Notes: generated by a model from the letters alone, not told the origin. Positions 10,962-22,087 are shown, counted from the stretch's first letter. The stretch: DNA of 64,000 bases from Candidatus Methanophagales archaeon (GCA_030602585.1 JAUVZJ010000001.1:37755-101754); one strand, 5' to 3'. Numbers and translations are program-made.

Positions 10962-11687
10962 CTATCTTCTTGACCTCATCTTCTCGGTCATCCGTTCAAA
11001 CTTCTCAGACCGCTCTGCCCTGCCTGCGGTGCTGAAATCAACCGCTTCTGCAATACCTCTTATCCGCTCCCACGGGATTGATGCGGTCATAATCCCCGGG
11101 TCCCACCTCTCCATCCTCCTTGCACTTATGTCGCCAACCGAGAGGTTGAAGTTCCCTGATACAAGTGGGTAGGTTATCATGCTCCAGCAGAGAGCTCCTC
11201 TCATCTCGATAGATGGCGTTTTTCCATCCCAGAACTGATTTAAGGTGATGAGCCTTGATGCCTGCTCCGCGTTTACAAGCAAGAGGATAAGGTCCGGCTG
11301 AAAAAGACCTGTTCTTACAGGATAAAGAAATACCTTCTTCGAAAGACCAAAGGGTGGTTTTGCAATCCTTTCAACCGCTACGCTCGACCTTACCGCTGTT
11401 TTAACGTCAACCCAGAGCTTCTCGCCCTCAACCAGCATCTTCCACGGTATTTCTCGTCTCTGTGTAAGACCAAGATGGCTCTTTCCTCCGAAACAGGCAC
11501 ATTTATCTTCTGAAAGCAATATGACTTTCCCTTCAGAAGCCTCCAGTATCGCTCCACACACGGTATAACTCCCTATTTCAATCTCAACTTCAGGGTCTTC
11601 ATCTGTGTACTTTACCCCGACTGGCTCTTTTTCTATACTTAATGCATCCACAATATTTTTAACGTTCTCGATATATTCTTCCTTCAT
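10962..11687 (-). CDS. DUF169 family protein
   Basis: KEPVGVKYTDEDP...CGAILEASEGKVILLSEDKCACFGGKSHLGL. Confidence 0.8.
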   Translation of the reverse strand: MKEEYIENVKNIVDALSIEKEPVGVKYTDEDPEVEIEIGSYTVCGAILEASEGKVILLSEDKCACFGGKSHLGLTQRREIPWKMLVEGEKLWVDVKTAVRSSVAVERIAKPPFGLSKKVFLYPVRTGLFQPDLILLLVNAEQASRLITLNQFWDGKTPSIEMRGALCWSMITYPLVSGNFNLSVGDISARRMERWDPGIMTASIPWERIRGIAEAVDFSTAGRAERSEKFERMTEKMRSRR

Positions 11688-11875
11688 CTATACCATCTCC
11701 TTTAACAGATAACACATTTATTAAAGGTGACGAAATAATTTGACTTTGTCAAAATAAAAACATTTCGATTTTTTTTTCGATATCTCATTTTTGAGAGGGG
11801 ACTTCCCCTCCATAAAAAAATTAGCATAAAGAGTTATATAACCAGTCTTGAGCGCTTTTTCTTTTTCCTCATCTA

Positions 11876-12676
11876 TTACAACTTACAACTACCGGTATGG
11901 CACCCGCACAAAATCTTCTCTTTAATCGTATTTATACGCTCAACCGCTTCTCCTCCTACGTCTATCGGCGCTTTACTCTCCATATCCGCTTTTATCAACG
12001 CCTGCTCATAAGGAATGAGTTCCAGCAGAGGAACATTCATCTCAGCCAATTTAGCCGCTATCTTTTTTACCAACTCGAAATCCGTAACTTTGTTTATTAC
12101 CGCCACCATATTTTTTATTCCTATGTCCTCACCAAGCTTCTTTATTCTGCCTACGGTCTCTACCGACCTCATCCCGGGCTCTACCACGGTAAGCATCAAG
12201 TCAACGCCTTTCGCAGTTCCTCGTCCTAAATGCTCTATTCCTGCTTCCATGTCCATTATAACCGTATTTTCCTTGAATAACACGTGTCGCAGCAAAGAGC
12301 GAAGGAATGCATTTTCCGGGCATGTGCATCCTGACCCTCCTTTCTCTACCGTTCCCATCACCAGCAATGTTACACCATCAGGTCCTTTTACTCCGTATCC
12401 TCCGATTATATCATCCACCTTAGGGTTCAATTTATAGATGCCCGCCCCGGTATAAGCACCAGTCCGTTCAAAAATCAAGTCTTTTAGTTCTGATACAGGT
12501 GCAGGGTTCTCTTTTATGCCCAATGTAAATTTCAAGTTCATTGCGGGGTCTGCATCTATTGCGATTACGGTATGCCCATCTCTCGCAAGGAGTCGAGCAA
12601 GCGTGCCTGCAATGGTTGTTTTACCCACGCCACCTTTTCCCGCAACTGCTATCTTTATTTTATCTTTATCTGTCAC
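11876..12676 (-). CDS. cooC: CooC-like P-loop ATPase (CO dehydrogenase nickel-insertion accessory protein)
   Basis: IAVAGKGGVGKTTIAGTLARLLARDGHTVIAIDADPAMNLKFTLGI; C-terminal CGCHTGSC. Confidence 0.85.
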   Translation of the reverse strand: MTDKDKIKIAVAGKGGVGKTTIAGTLARLLARDGHTVIAIDADPAMNLKFTLGIKENPAPVSELKDLIFERTGAYTGAGIYKLNPKVDDIIGGYGVKGPDGVTLLVMGTVEKGGSGCTCPENAFLRSLLRHVLFKENTVIMDMEAGIEHLGRGTAKGVDLMLTVVEPGMRSVETVGRIKKLGEDIGIKNMVAVINKVTDFELVKKIAAKLAEMNVPLLELIPYEQALIKADMESKAPIDVGGEAVERINTIKEKILCGCHTGSCKL

Positions 12677-12703
12677 TTTTCTTGATTTTTTGTTTTATTG
12701 TAC

Positions 12704-12802
12704 TTGTTTACCGCGGAGCCCGCAGAGAACACAGAGAGTCAGTCAGAAAAATCATTTATCCCATCTCATTTCAGCGCTCTCCGTGATCTCGGCGGTAAAC
12801 AA
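12704..12802. repeat. ~99-bp intergenic repeat with terminal inverted repeats (family 1, copy A)
   Basis: TTGTTTACCGCGGAG...CTCGGCGGTAAACAA; near-identical copies at 32413 and 38931. Confidence 0.9.
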
Positions 12803-12824
12803 ATATGTTTTATTAATTTCATGT

Positions 12825-14018
12825 TTATATATTTCTCTTCTTACCCTTAAACTCCTTATATACCTCCCGCTGCACAATAAACCGCATTATCTCGTTTGTT
12901 CCCGCAGGTATCATTGACAACCTCGCCATTCTGAACGCCCATTCCGCAGGATACTCATCGCTTAGCCCTCTGCCGCCCAATATCTGCACCGTGTTATGCG
13001 CCACCTCGTAGAACGCTTCTGATGCAATAAGTTTTGACATCGCAGATTCCTTCTCTGCATCGAACCCCGTATCAATCAACCTCGTTGTATGATAAACCAT
13101 CAACTTAGCCGCTTCTAACCTCGTCACCATATCCGCTATTTTGAAACTTATTCCTTCAAAACGGCTTATAGACGTTCCAAACTGCTCGCGCTCCATTGAA
13201 TAGCCTACCGCAAGCTCAAGCACTGGTCTCGCTTCTCCCACCAGCATCGCTGCATATAACAATCTCTCAACCGAAAGCTCATCGAACAGTATTCGCGCTC
13301 CCTTATTCGCTCCACCAAGCATATTCTCCGCTGGCACGCGCATCTCATCAAACCTGAGATGAGAATTCACAGTTCCCGGAAAGCCACCCAACAACTTATA
13401 ATCCTCTATCACTTCAAATCCTTCTTCAGAGCCTCGCTCCACGATAAACACGCTCATTCCCTCCACAGGGTCAACTTCTGGATTCGTTATCGTCCATATC
13501 AGGAGCACATCAGCCTGGCTACCATTTGTTATGTTCCTTTTCTCGCCTGTTATCACGTATGCATCGCCTTTCTGTTCTGCCCTCGTATTGATACGCATCA
13601 CATCGCTTCCCGCTTCAGGCTCGGTTATAGCAATCGCACCTATCTTAGCACCTCTTTTCAGCGCAGGCAAATATCTACTCTTCTGCTCCTCGCTACCGTA
13701 TCTTGCAATCGTTGCGTATGCATAAGAGGAAGTGGAATGTATCCATGCAAGTGGCACGCAGGCGGCACCAAGTTCCTCTGCCACTATCGCTTCATATACC
13801 AATTTCCCCCTGCCGCCGTATTCTATCGGCAACACCGGAGCTAAGAAACCTTCTTCTCCAAGCTTTCCGTAGAGTTCCCTCGGATAAAAGTCCCGTTCAT
13901 ATATCTCCTGCTCTACCTTTTTCGCATCCTCTCTCTCAAGAAATGCTCTTAGCGCTTCTCTGAATTTGTTCTCATCCACAGAGAAAAGAATCTCTTCTTT
14001 GTTCTTCTTCTTCATCAC
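12825..14018 (-). CDS. Acyl-CoA dehydrogenase
   Basis: GAIAITEPEAGSDVMRINTRAEQKGDAYVITGEKRNITNG..; YEVAHNTVQILGGRGLSDEYPAEWAFRMARL. Confidence 0.93.
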   Translation of the reverse strand: MMKKKNKEEILFSVDENKFREALRAFLEREDAKKVEQEIYERDFYPRELYGKLGEEGFLAPVLPIEYGGRGKLVYEAIVAEELGAACVPLAWIHSTSSYAYATIARYGSEEQKSRYLPALKRGAKIGAIAITEPEAGSDVMRINTRAEQKGDAYVITGEKRNITNGSQADVLLIWTITNPEVDPVEGMSVFIVERGSEEGFEVIEDYKLLGGFPGTVNSHLRFDEMRVPAENMLGGANKGARILFDELSVERLLYAAMLVGEARPVLELAVGYSMEREQFGTSISRFEGISFKIADMVTRLEAAKLMVYHTTRLIDTGFDAEKESAMSKLIASEAFYEVAHNTVQILGGRGLSDEYPAEWAFRMARLSMIPAGTNEIMRFIVQREVYKEFKGKKRNI

Positions 14019-14025
14019 GATTCAC

Positions 14026-14934
14026 TCACACGAATTTAGCAACAAGTTCCCCCCTTTTCACACGCATGCTACTCGCTACCGGCTCGCATTTCGCCCTAAA
14101 AACGTATATCAACCTGCCTTTCAGCCCTAACTCTTTTCTCCCTTCAAATTCCGAGATCGCCTCGTAGTTCCCCATCCCTTTCGCTATCACCAAATATCTC
14201 TCATCGCAGAACGTCTTCAAGAACTCCTCCGCCGCCTCTTCTAATGAGACTCCTATGTATGCACCACTTGGAATTATCCTGCATTTCGCATCTAAAGATG
14301 AACTTGAAATACCCGCTTCCTTCAGGTCTTCTATCGTAGCATCGTTTATAACAGGTGCGCTCTTCGGCGACACGACCACCTCCTTACCCATTTTTATCAA
14401 CTCCCTTAGCACAAACACGTCAAAAAATATCTCACCTGCATTGTCCGTCAAATATAAAATCTTGTCTCGAGTCTTTATCGCGGATATTATCGAATCCCTA
14501 TCCCAATTAAGTTCCTCGTTTAACGTATGCACGAACTCACTCTTAAAAAGGTCGTCGGTGTATGAATACCCTTTTATGCCATATTCCATAGAATTCGCCG
14601 CCGCTGCTATCCGTATCAACGCTTCTATTTTATCAGTTGCCGCATCGTAAAATTTATATGCCTCAGGAAGCAATCCTTTCGCTACTTCGTTACTTATCCT
14701 TTTTACATGCTCGTGAGGGTCTTTCGCACCACTTCGCCTTTTTATTATCCTCTCCCTTTCAGTGCCAAAAAAAATAGGCGGGTTCAGTTCATCGCTGAGA
14801 TTTAGATGCTCAAGAAGAAAGGCAATAATTTCCTTCAGCGCAATAATTTTTTCCCTATCCTCGTTAAATACAATATCACACTCATATTTTGCTCGTTCTA
14901 CCAAACAAGGGATGCAATCGGATTTTAGCTTCAT
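14026..14934 (-). CDS. DUF89 / ARMT1-like metal-dependent phosphatase family protein
   Basis: MKLKSDCIPCLVERAKYECDIVF..; YLTDNAGEIFFDVFVLREL; AKGMGNYEAISE. Internal Met at 14934 chosen because family similarity starts there (the ORF extends to 14976). Confidence 0.88.
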   Translation of the reverse strand: MKLKSDCIPCLVERAKYECDIVFNEDREKIIALKEIIAFLLEHLNLSDELNPPIFFGTERERIIKRRSGAKDPHEHVKRISNEVAKGLLPEAYKFYDAATDKIEALIRIAAAANSMEYGIKGYSYTDDLFKSEFVHTLNEELNWDRDSIISAIKTRDKILYLTDNAGEIFFDVFVLRELIKMGKEVVVSPKSAPVINDATIEDLKEAGISSSSLDAKCRIIPSGAYIGVSLEEAAEEFLKTFCDERYLVIAKGMGNYEAISEFEGRKELGLKGRLIYVFRAKCEPVASSMRVKRGELVAKFV

Positions 14935-15091
14935 TTGCGGTCTGTTTAAATTTAAAAAGTGTCCTATTAATACCACATACCATAAAATAGATAAGATAGT
15001 AAATAAATAAATAAATAAGATATAAGTCAGTAAATAATATAAGATAGTTCATAGATTGTAAGTTAGAAGAAAAAATAGGAGGAAATGAAAA

Positions 15092-16357
15092 ATGGCAGAG
15101 AAAGAACACATGAATCTGGCAATGATAGGTCATATAGACCACGGTAAGTCAACGCTGTTGGGAAGGCTGCTGACGGAGACGGGAGTGATAGACCCACATG
15201 TAGTGGATGAGTACAGGAAGAAGGCAGAAGCGATGGGAAAAGCGACTTTCGAGTTCGCATGGGTGATGGATACTTTGAAGGATGAAAGAGAGAGGGGCAT
15301 TACCATAGATGTTGCTCATCAGAGGTTTGATACTAAGAAGTATTATTATACGATTGTGGATTGCCCCGGTCACAGGGATTTCGTAAAAAATATGATTACA
15401 GGGACATCGCAGGCGGATGCAGCGGTGTTGGTAGTGGATGCCAAGGATGGAATAATGGCACAGACAAAGGAGCACGTATTCTTAGCCAGAACCCTGGGAG
15501 TAACACAGCTAATTATCGCTATAAACAAGATGGACCGCGTGAATTTCGACCAGAAACGATACGAAGAGTTGAAGAAGGAGCTTTTAGACCTTTTGAAGGT
15601 CGTGGGATACAAGGAAGCGAACGTGGTGTTTATTCCTGTTTCTGCACTTGAGGGAGAGAATATAACGAAGCAGAGTGATAAACTGAAATGGTTCGATGGA
15701 ACCACCTTTTTGGCATCGCTGGACCTCATGAAGGTGCCGGAGAAGCCTGTTGAGCTTCCGCTTAGAATACCGGTGCAGGATGTGTACACAATAACAGGTG
15801 TTGGCACCGTTCCAGTAGGAAGAGTGGAGACCGGAAAGTTAAAGAAAGGTGATTCCGTGATTTTCAACCCGCCCGGTACGCAAGGAGAGGTGAAAACAAT
15901 AGAGATGCATCATGAAGAGATTGCAGAAGCGATTCCGGGCGACAATATCGGCTGGAATGTTCGTGGGATAAGCAGGACTGATATAAGGAGAGGAGATGTT
16001 TGTGGACATGTAGATAACCCGCCAACGATTGCAGACGAGTTTACCGCACAGATTGTTGTGCTCCAGCACCCGACTGCAATTACTGTTGGATATACTCCTG
16101 TTTTCCATTGCCACACCGCTCAGGTTGCCTCTACGGTAACAGAAATATCAAAGAAACTGGACCCAAAGACTGGTGCGACGTTAGAAGAAAACCCGGACTT
16201 TATAAAAGCAGGCGATGCCGCTATCATAAAGGTAAAACCGACAAGACCCTTGGTTATCGAGCGTGTAAAGGAGATACCACATCTTGGCAGGTTTGCCGTC
16301 CGTGACATGGGGCAAACCGTTGCCGCTGGCATGGTGATGGACATAAAGGAGAAGTAA
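15092..16357 (+). CDS. tuf: Translation elongation factor EF-1 alpha
   Basis: [53 protein letters not shown]. Confidence 0.98.
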   Translation: MAEKEHMNLAMIGHIDHGKSTLLGRLLTETGVIDPHVVDEYRKKAEAMGKATFEFAWVMDTLKDERERGITIDVAHQRFDTKKYYYTIVDCPGHRDFVKNMITGTSQADAAVLVVDAKDGIMAQTKEHVFLARTLGVTQLIIAINKMDRVNFDQKRYEELKKELLDLLKVVGYKEANVVFIPVSALEGENITKQSDKLKWFDGTTFLASLDLMKVPEKPVELPLRIPVQDVYTITGVGTVPVGRVETGKLKKGDSVIFNPPGTQGEVKTIEMHHEEIAEAIPGDNIGWNVRGISRTDIRRGDVCGHVDNPPTIADEFTAQIVVLQHPTAITVGYTPVFHCHTAQVASTVTEISKKLDPKTGATLEENPDFIKAGDAAIIKVKPTRPLVIERVKEIPHLGRFAVRDMGQTVAAGMVMDIKEK

Positions 16358-16414
16358 AACAAAGCAAAGCAACCCAATCATAACATAAGCAAGCAGAAAG
16401 GAAGAGGGAAAGAA

Positions 16415-16726
16415 ATGGACCAAAAGGCACGGATAAAACTATCGAGCACTGACCATAAGAAATTGGAAGAGATATGTCAGCAGGTGAAAAAAATCGTTGA
16501 GACTACTGGCGTTAGAATGTCAGGACCCATCCCTCTCCCTACAAAGCGGCTTGTCGTGCCTTGTAGGAAGAGTCCTGATGGCGAAGGGTCTCCTACATGG
16601 GACCATTGGGAAATGCGCATATACAAGCGGTTGATAGATCTGGAAGCGGACGAAAGAGCTCTGCGACAACTTATGCGCATACCAATACCCAAGGATGTTC
16701 ACATAGAAATCGTGTTGAAAGGATAA
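16415..16726 (+). CDS. rpsJ: 30S ribosomal protein S10
   Basis: [43 protein letters not shown]; directly downstream of EF-1alpha. Confidence 0.97.
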   Translation: MDQKARIKLSSTDHKKLEEICQQVKKIVETTGVRMSGPIPLPTKRLVVPCRKSPDGEGSPTWDHWEMRIYKRLIDLEADERALRQLMRIPIPKDVHIEIVLKG

Positions 16727-16809
16727 GATAAAATAGAAAAATATAAATATGGGTGTTATCCTATACCCATACAAACAAGTCATAACATAAATGGGGGTAG
16801 TAAGATAAA

Positions 16810-17034
16810 ATGAGTGTAGTACCGGATGAAGCAATAAAAGAAAAGGATGAGGAAATAGCGGCGCTCATGAAGGGAATAGGCGATTTAGTGAACGAACTCA
16901 AAAGCGCAGCGGAAGAGGAGCAGAAAACGGAAATAATAAATAAAATAACGGAAAAGGAGAAGGATTTGCGTGCCGTGAGGCAGAAAAAAGGACAATTCAA
17001 GGCTGTGTTACCGCGACCTACAAAACTCTGGTAG
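16810..17034 (+). CDS. Small coiled-coil protein of unknown function (74 aa)
   Basis: ATG ORF after rpsJ, ggggg-rich upstream region, charged helical composition. Confidence 0.6.
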   Translation: MSVVPDEAIKEKDEEIAALMKGIGDLVNELKSAAEEEQKTEIINKITEKEKDLRAVRQKKGQFKAVLPRPTKLW

Positions 17035-17093
17035 TTCAGTTCAAAATCAAAAAGAAAAAAAAGAGAAAAGATTTAAATTTTTTCTTTTCTTTT

Positions 17094-17984
17094 CTATTTT
17101 AGTATTTTCTCGGGTATCGTAGTAGTTTGTTTGTCTAATCCTACTTCTTCCTGGCTGAGCCCCAGTGCGAGACCCATAAACTGCGTGGCGAATAGGATGG
17201 GGAAATTGAAGAATATACCGAAAGCTTGTTCCATCTCTGTTTGCCCACGGTCAAGCTGTAAATGACAGAACGCACAGGGGTGAACCATGCAGTCACATCC
17301 CGATTCTATCGCACTCACCAATTTCTGACGCATCCATTCCAGGGATTGAACACTGTCGGCAGTTCGGTTTCCACCGCCAGCACCGCAGCACATCAATTTG
17401 TCTTTATACTCGGGAATCTTCGCACCGGTTACCTTCATAAGGTCCTCCAGAATGTAAGGAGTTTCGGAAGAGCCATGTCCTCTTACCTCTCGTGGTTTGA
17501 GAAAATGGCAGCCATAATGCACCGCTACGTTCACATCGTTCATCGGCTTCTTTATCTGCTCCTTTATCCGGTCCAACCCAATAACGTCGTGAAGAACCAC
17601 GATTATATGGCTCACCGTTGTAGTTCCCTTGAATTCTCTTCCGAATTTACCTAATATCTCATTAGTCTCTTCTCTTAACTTTGGGTGCTCTTTCAGTAAA
17701 TGGTCGGCTTCCTGAAGTGAGCCGTAACAACCATTACACGACACGACTATATCCAGATCCATCTCCTCTGCAATAGCGAGATTCCGTGCTGCAATCGGAA
17801 GCCACGTATGCATGTCAAAAGAGCCAAAGACACCCGGTGCGGGGCAACAGGAAGCACCCACCATCTCCTTTGTCTCTATCTCAAACCCCTTAAGTATCTT
17901 CTTCGTTGACGCTTCTATTCCCGGAAACCTGTTCGGCGTGATACAGCCGAGGAAATAAGCGTATGTTTTCGAATCTTCCGTCAT
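17094..17984 (-). CDS. hdrB: Heterodisulfide reductase subunit B (CCG domains)
   Basis: YAYFLGCITPNRFPGIEAS, GASCCPAPGVFGSF, CNGCYGSL, LMCCGAGGGNR, HPCAFCHLQLD. Confidence 0.95.
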   Translation of the reverse strand: MTEDSKTYAYFLGCITPNRFPGIEASTKKILKGFEIETKEMVGASCCPAPGVFGSFDMHTWLPIAARNLAIAEEMDLDIVVSCNGCYGSLQEADHLLKEHPKLREETNEILGKFGREFKGTTTVSHIIVVLHDVIGLDRIKEQIKKPMNDVNVAVHYGCHFLKPREVRGHGSSETPYILEDLMKVTGAKIPEYKDKLMCCGAGGGNRTADSVQSLEWMRQKLVSAIESGCDCMVHPCAFCHLQLDRGQTEMEQAFGIFFNFPILFATQFMGLALGLSQEEVGLDKQTTTIPEKILK

Positions 17985-18541
17985 TTCTTACCTCCTTTTT
18001 TCTCCATTCCCTTTAAAGTCATCGCATCCCAATTAAAATCAATCATCGCATCATATCCCGTTTCTCTGAATATTGTCTGCACCTGTTCCAGTTGGTCTTT
18101 ATGTTTCTGCGTGGTTGGCGGCTGTGACTCGAGACCTACCGCCTCCCTCAGCTTCATCTGGTCCGGACCTATCGGGACTGCGTGACCTGTTTTCAGCACA
18201 TAAACACCAATCATCCTGTGTGGAACAGACATGTGTCCCTCCCTCGCTGCTAAGTTCCTTATCGTCCTTATTATATCGGTTGTTTTCACTCCCTTTGGAC
18301 ATCTCTCATAGCAGGTGTAACATGTCGTGCAGAACCACAGCTCAGGAGAGTTAAAAATCTCCTCACGCAAATCTACCAGAGCCATCTGAAATAACGTTCT
18401 CGTCCGTAACGCCGTGTTCCTTCCCGATGGACAGCTTCCTGTACACTTACCGCATTGAACGCACTCCCTGAGCGTCTCCATGTGCTCCTCGCCAAAAACT
18501 TCTCCTCCACGAGCAACTATGTCTTCATATAACGTTCCCAT
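17981..18541 (-). CDS. hdrC: Heterodisulfide reductase subunit C
   Basis: CVQCGKCTGSCPSGRNTALRTR...FCTTCYTCYERCPKGVKTTDIIRTIRNLA; overlaps hdrB. Confidence 0.95.
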   Translation of the reverse strand: MGTLYEDIVARGGEVFGEEHMETLRECVQCGKCTGSCPSGRNTALRTRTLFQMALVDLREEIFNSPELWFCTTCYTCYERCPKGVKTTDIIRTIRNLAAREGHMSVPHRMIGVYVLKTGHAVPIGPDQMKLREAVGLESQPPTTQKHKDQLEQVQTIFRETGYDAMIDFNWDAMTLKGMEKKGGKK

Positions 18542-18712
18542 TTGTGTATTCCTCCTTATCCACTATTGCTTATCTCTTTCCTTTTACATGACTTAACATT
18601 TCCATTATAAATAATTTGCGATTTTTTCATGCGCATTTTGCAATTTTTCAATCATCGTGCTAACGTTATAGTATATTTTATATGTCTGCGAAGGATAAAA
18701 ATAAATAAATAG

Positions 18713-19954
18713 ATGGCATATTCATCCGTAAGACGAAAATACACCATCGTTGGCATAGACCCCGGCACTACGATAGGAGTTGCCATAATTGACCTTAACG
18801 GAAACGCAATAGAAGTGTTCAGTTCAAAGAATTATTCGGTCTCCGATGCGATAGCACGGATAATATCGCTTGGAAAACCATTGATAGTCGCTTCTGACGT
18901 TACTCCCACGCCCTCGATGGTAAAGAAGATAAGCAGTATTTTCGCTTCCCCGGTTCACGAATTAGACGAATCGTTGTCAACGGAAGAGAAGATTGCACTG
19001 ACGAAGGGCGAGGGCTACGAATATAAAAATGTACATGAGCGGGATGCATTAGCCGCCTGCGTTAATGCGTTCCGGCGGTATAAGAAAAAATTCGCACAGG
19101 TGCAGAAGAAGACGCCAGCAGGAGTGGATGTAGAAGAAGTGAAAGCATTGGTGGTTAGAGGTGTGTCCATAAGTGCGGCTATAAACAGATTAATCAGTGC
19201 TGAAGAGGAGAAAAAAAGGGTTACGGAAGAGGAGAAGCAGGAAGCGAAAAAGGGCGGTGAAGAAGGAGAAAGCGAAAATATTCGCAGATTACGCAGAATC
19301 ATGAAGGGTAAAGCCGAGAAAATAGATATGCTGGAGGGGCTCACTACGGATTTAAAGGCGAGGTTGGAGGAAAAAGAACTTGAAATAAGAAGTTTAGCGC
19401 ATAAACTCGATTCTATGCGGTCAGAGAGAAAGAGGGAGATAGAAGAAGCAGAAGAGATAAGGAAGAGGGGCAAGGAGATAGAAAGGCTGAGAGAGGAAGT
19501 AAAAGCGAGGGAGGAGGAGAATGCAGAACTGAGGGAAATCACAGAAAGACTGAAAGGAAAAGGGAAAAGAGAAGTGAAAGGTGGAAAAAGGATAAAAATG
19601 ATAAAATCTTTCAGTCGGGATGCGATATTGGATACGGACAGGAAATACGGGCTAAAAAAAGGTGACGTCGTGTTCCTCGAGGACGGCAGTGGAGGAGGAG
19701 CAAGCACCGCGGAACTATTAGCGAAAAAGGGCGTTGCTGCGGTAATATATGGTAAAGAGTTATCGCATTTCGCTGCTGATAAGTTCTTTGAATTTGATAT
19801 TCCCGCTTTTTCCACCGATGAAATACCTTTGCTATTAAAGGAAGAAGAGGAAGGTGATTTCGCTTTTGCTTTTGTAGACCAACATATTCTAAACGAGAAG
19901 ATAGAAGAATGGGAGCGTGAAAGGAAGAGAAAAAAGGTAATACTACACAGGTAA
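18713..19954 (+). CDS. DUF460 family archaeal RNase H-like protein
   Basis: YTIVGIDPGTTIGVAIIDLNGN...HELDESLSTEEKIALTKGEGYEYKNVHERDALAACVNAFRRYKKKFAQV; coiled-coil middle. Confidence 0.88.
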   Translation: MAYSSVRRKYTIVGIDPGTTIGVAIIDLNGNAIEVFSSKNYSVSDAIARIISLGKPLIVASDVTPTPSMVKKISSIFASPVHELDESLSTEEKIALTKGEGYEYKNVHERDALAACVNAFRRYKKKFAQVQKKTPAGVDVEEVKALVVRGVSISAAINRLISAEEEKKRVTEEEKQEAKKGGEEGESENIRRLRRIMKGKAEKIDMLEGLTTDLKARLEEKELEIRSLAHKLDSMRSERKREIEEAEEIRKRGKEIERLREEVKAREEENAELREITERLKGKGKREVKGGKRIKMIKSFSRDAILDTDRKYGLKKGDVVFLEDGSGGGASTAELLAKKGVAAVIYGKELSHFAADKFFEFDIPAFSTDEIPLLLKEEEEGDFAFAFVDQHILNEKIEEWERERKRKKVILHR

Positions 19955-19989
19955 CGGAATCCACAATATTTTGAGCGATTACAGGCTTT

Positions 19990-21576
19990 TTACTTAAAAT
20001 CTTTTATAACCTTCGGAATATTCTCAATCAAGTCCGTAGCGAGCAACCCATAGCCTTTATCCTCCAATGCGAGGTCTCCCGCAGCGCCATTTACGAACGC
20101 AGCAGCAGTTACTGCTTTGAAAGAGTCAGAAGTGATAGCAAAGAACGCCCCTACCAGACCTGCTAACACATCACCAGTGCCGCCAACCGTCATTCCTGCA
20201 TTTCCTTTATTGTTTATCTTCACACGAACACCATCTGATACAATATCAGTCGGACCCTTCATCAAAGTAACAACCTTATTTAGCCGTGAAAAATACTCTA
20301 CGAAATCCATCCGCTCTTCCATCATATCTTCTGGAGGCACTTTTACGCTCCGTGTTTTACCGCCGATATTCATCTTCGAGAATTCACCTGCATGAGGCGT
20401 TACGATAACGAGCTTATCTTCTATTTCTACTGGCAAATGTAACCCGTAGAATCCATCCGCATCTACTACCACTTTCTTACTTGCATCATCTTCAATTATC
20501 ATTCTCGTTGCTTTTTTCGTCTCCGCTTCTGCACCCAGGCCCATGCCTATCACCACTACATCATGCTTTTTTATCAAATTTGATACCACTGGCACGTCCT
20601 TCTCTACCAATATCTCTGAAGAAAGAGGTTGGACAATTAAATTGGGCGATAAAGAAGAGATAATGGCAGAAACGCTTTTAGGTGCCGCTATTGTTACCCA
20701 GTCCGCACCAGCGTGTAGCGAAGCGAGAGCGGCTAAAGTAGGCGCGCCAAAAAAAGGCCCGCCGCCGACTATTAACACACGCCCATTATCTCCTTTATGG
20801 CTACTTGCTTTTCTCTTCAATACCATTCTCACATCTCCGGGACCTGCTAACTTCTCCAGTCCATCAGGAATGCCTATATCTGCAACCACCAATTCACCGA
20901 CATAATCCACAGCATTTAACAAGCCTTTTTTCGCTTTATGAAACGAGACAGTGAGATTAGCTCGAACTGCTTTTTCCGCTTCGCCAGTATCGGAGTCCAA
21001 CCCGGAAGGGACGTCCACCGCAACAATAAACGCTGAGTTTGCATCATTTATCAAATCTATCGCAGTTACCTCCGGTTCTCTTATTTTACCGCTTACACCA
21101 GTGCCGAAAATCGCATCTATTATCACATCCGAACTGTTTAAGAGCGTTTTTATCGCTTTGAGTTCTGAAGAATCGGTTATTTCTTCTGTGTCGTATCCAC
21201 TCGCGTTTAAAATTTGCCAGTTTCGCATTGTCTCTTCTGTTCTCAAGTCTTTTGAACGCCCGATTAATATTATTTTCACGTCAAATTTTTCCTTTCTCAA
21301 ATGCCTCGCAGCAGCAAAAGCATCGCCGCCGTTATTTCCTTTACCTGCCATTATCGTGACTTTCACGCTTCCCTCGCTACTGATTCTTTTATCCGGGAAT
21401 TTCTTTTTCACCACTTTCGTAACTTCAGCACCTGCATTTTCCATGAGTTGTAGAGGCGAAAGCCCGAAGAATTTGCAGTTCTCGTCCAGAGCAGCCATTT
21501 CCTCTGATGTTATGTAAGCCCTTACAGGGCTTGCGGGGTCGTGGGGCGGAGCCCCACATTCTTCAGTATTTTTCAT
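19990..21576 (-). CDS. nnr: Bifunctional NAD(P)H-hydrate epimerase / ADP-dependent (S)-NAD(P)H-hydrate dehydratase
   Basis: VTIMAGKGNNGGDAFAAARHLR; IDAIFGTGVSGKIREP; VIVTPHAGEFSKM; NKGNAGMTVGGTGDVLAGLVGAFFA. Confidence 0.95.
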   Translation of the reverse strand: MKNTEECGAPPHDPASPVRAYITSEEMAALDENCKFFGLSPLQLMENAGAEVTKVVKKKFPDKRISSEGSVKVTIMAGKGNNGGDAFAAARHLRKEKFDVKIILIGRSKDLRTEETMRNWQILNASGYDTEEITDSSELKAIKTLLNSSDVIIDAIFGTGVSGKIREPEVTAIDLINDANSAFIVAVDVPSGLDSDTGEAEKAVRANLTVSFHKAKKGLLNAVDYVGELVVADIGIPDGLEKLAGPGDVRMVLKRKASSHKGDNGRVLIVGGGPFFGAPTLAALASLHAGADWVTIAAPKSVSAIISSLSPNLIVQPLSSEILVEKDVPVVSNLIKKHDVVVIGMGLGAEAETKKATRMIIEDDASKKVVVDADGFYGLHLPVEIEDKLVIVTPHAGEFSKMNIGGKTRSVKVPPEDMMEERMDFVEYFSRLNKVVTLMKGPTDIVSDGVRVKINNKGNAGMTVGGTGDVLAGLVGAFFAITSDSFKAVTAAAFVNGAAGDLALEDKGYGLLATDLIENIPKVIKDFK

Positions 21577-21667
21577 TTTTATTTACTTCTTTGAGTTTTC
21601 TTAGCTCGTGTAATCATTATATAATCCTTATATATTGGTATTGTCTTAAGGAAGATATAAAAGGAAG

Positions 21668-22087
21668 GTGTTGAAAATGGCATTAATCATAGAAGCACTT
21701 TTATCAACAGGTCCTCTTCCCACGCCGCCGGAAAGAGCAGTAAGGGCATGTTTAGTAGTGAAAAAAATCAATCTCTCACAGGCATACGAATTGCCGGATG
21801 AGACGATTGTTACTGGAGTAATATTGGAGATTACAGGTGGAGGATTGACAGACGAAGAGAGAGAAATCGTAAAGGAAATAGAGGGGAAGGAGATAGAATT
21901 TATATTATGGGTATCTGCTCTTGGAAGTGTGGATTTGCTGTATATTTCCAGGAATTCCTGGCTTATCTTTAGAGATTATGCGATACTTCCAGGGATGGGA
22001 TACACGATTAAAGTGAAATTGGTCGAGGCGAAATATGATGAAGAAACTGTGGAAATATTCCCGAAGAGGGATGTTATAGAAGGATGA
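21668..22087 (+). CDS. Hypothetical protein (139 aa) upstream of PaREP1-like protein
   Basis: Intact ORF overlapping the next ORF by 4 nt. Confidence 0.65.
   Translation: MLKMALIIEALLSTGPLPTPPERAVRACLVVKKINLSQAYELPDETIVTGVILEITGGGLTDEEREIVKEIEGKEIEFILWVSALGSVDLLYISRNSWLIFRDYAILPGMGYTIKVKLVEAKYDEETVEIFPKRDVIEG

Noticed and set aside
15149-15867. Long minus-strand ORFs opposite EF-1alpha (108 and 165 aa)
   Set aside because: Antisense to a highly conserved gene; composition is a shadow of the sense codons.
19015-19815. 266-aa minus-strand ORF opposite DUF460
   Set aside because: Ser/Phe/Leu-rich shadow of a Glu/Lys/Arg-rich coiled coil on the true strand.
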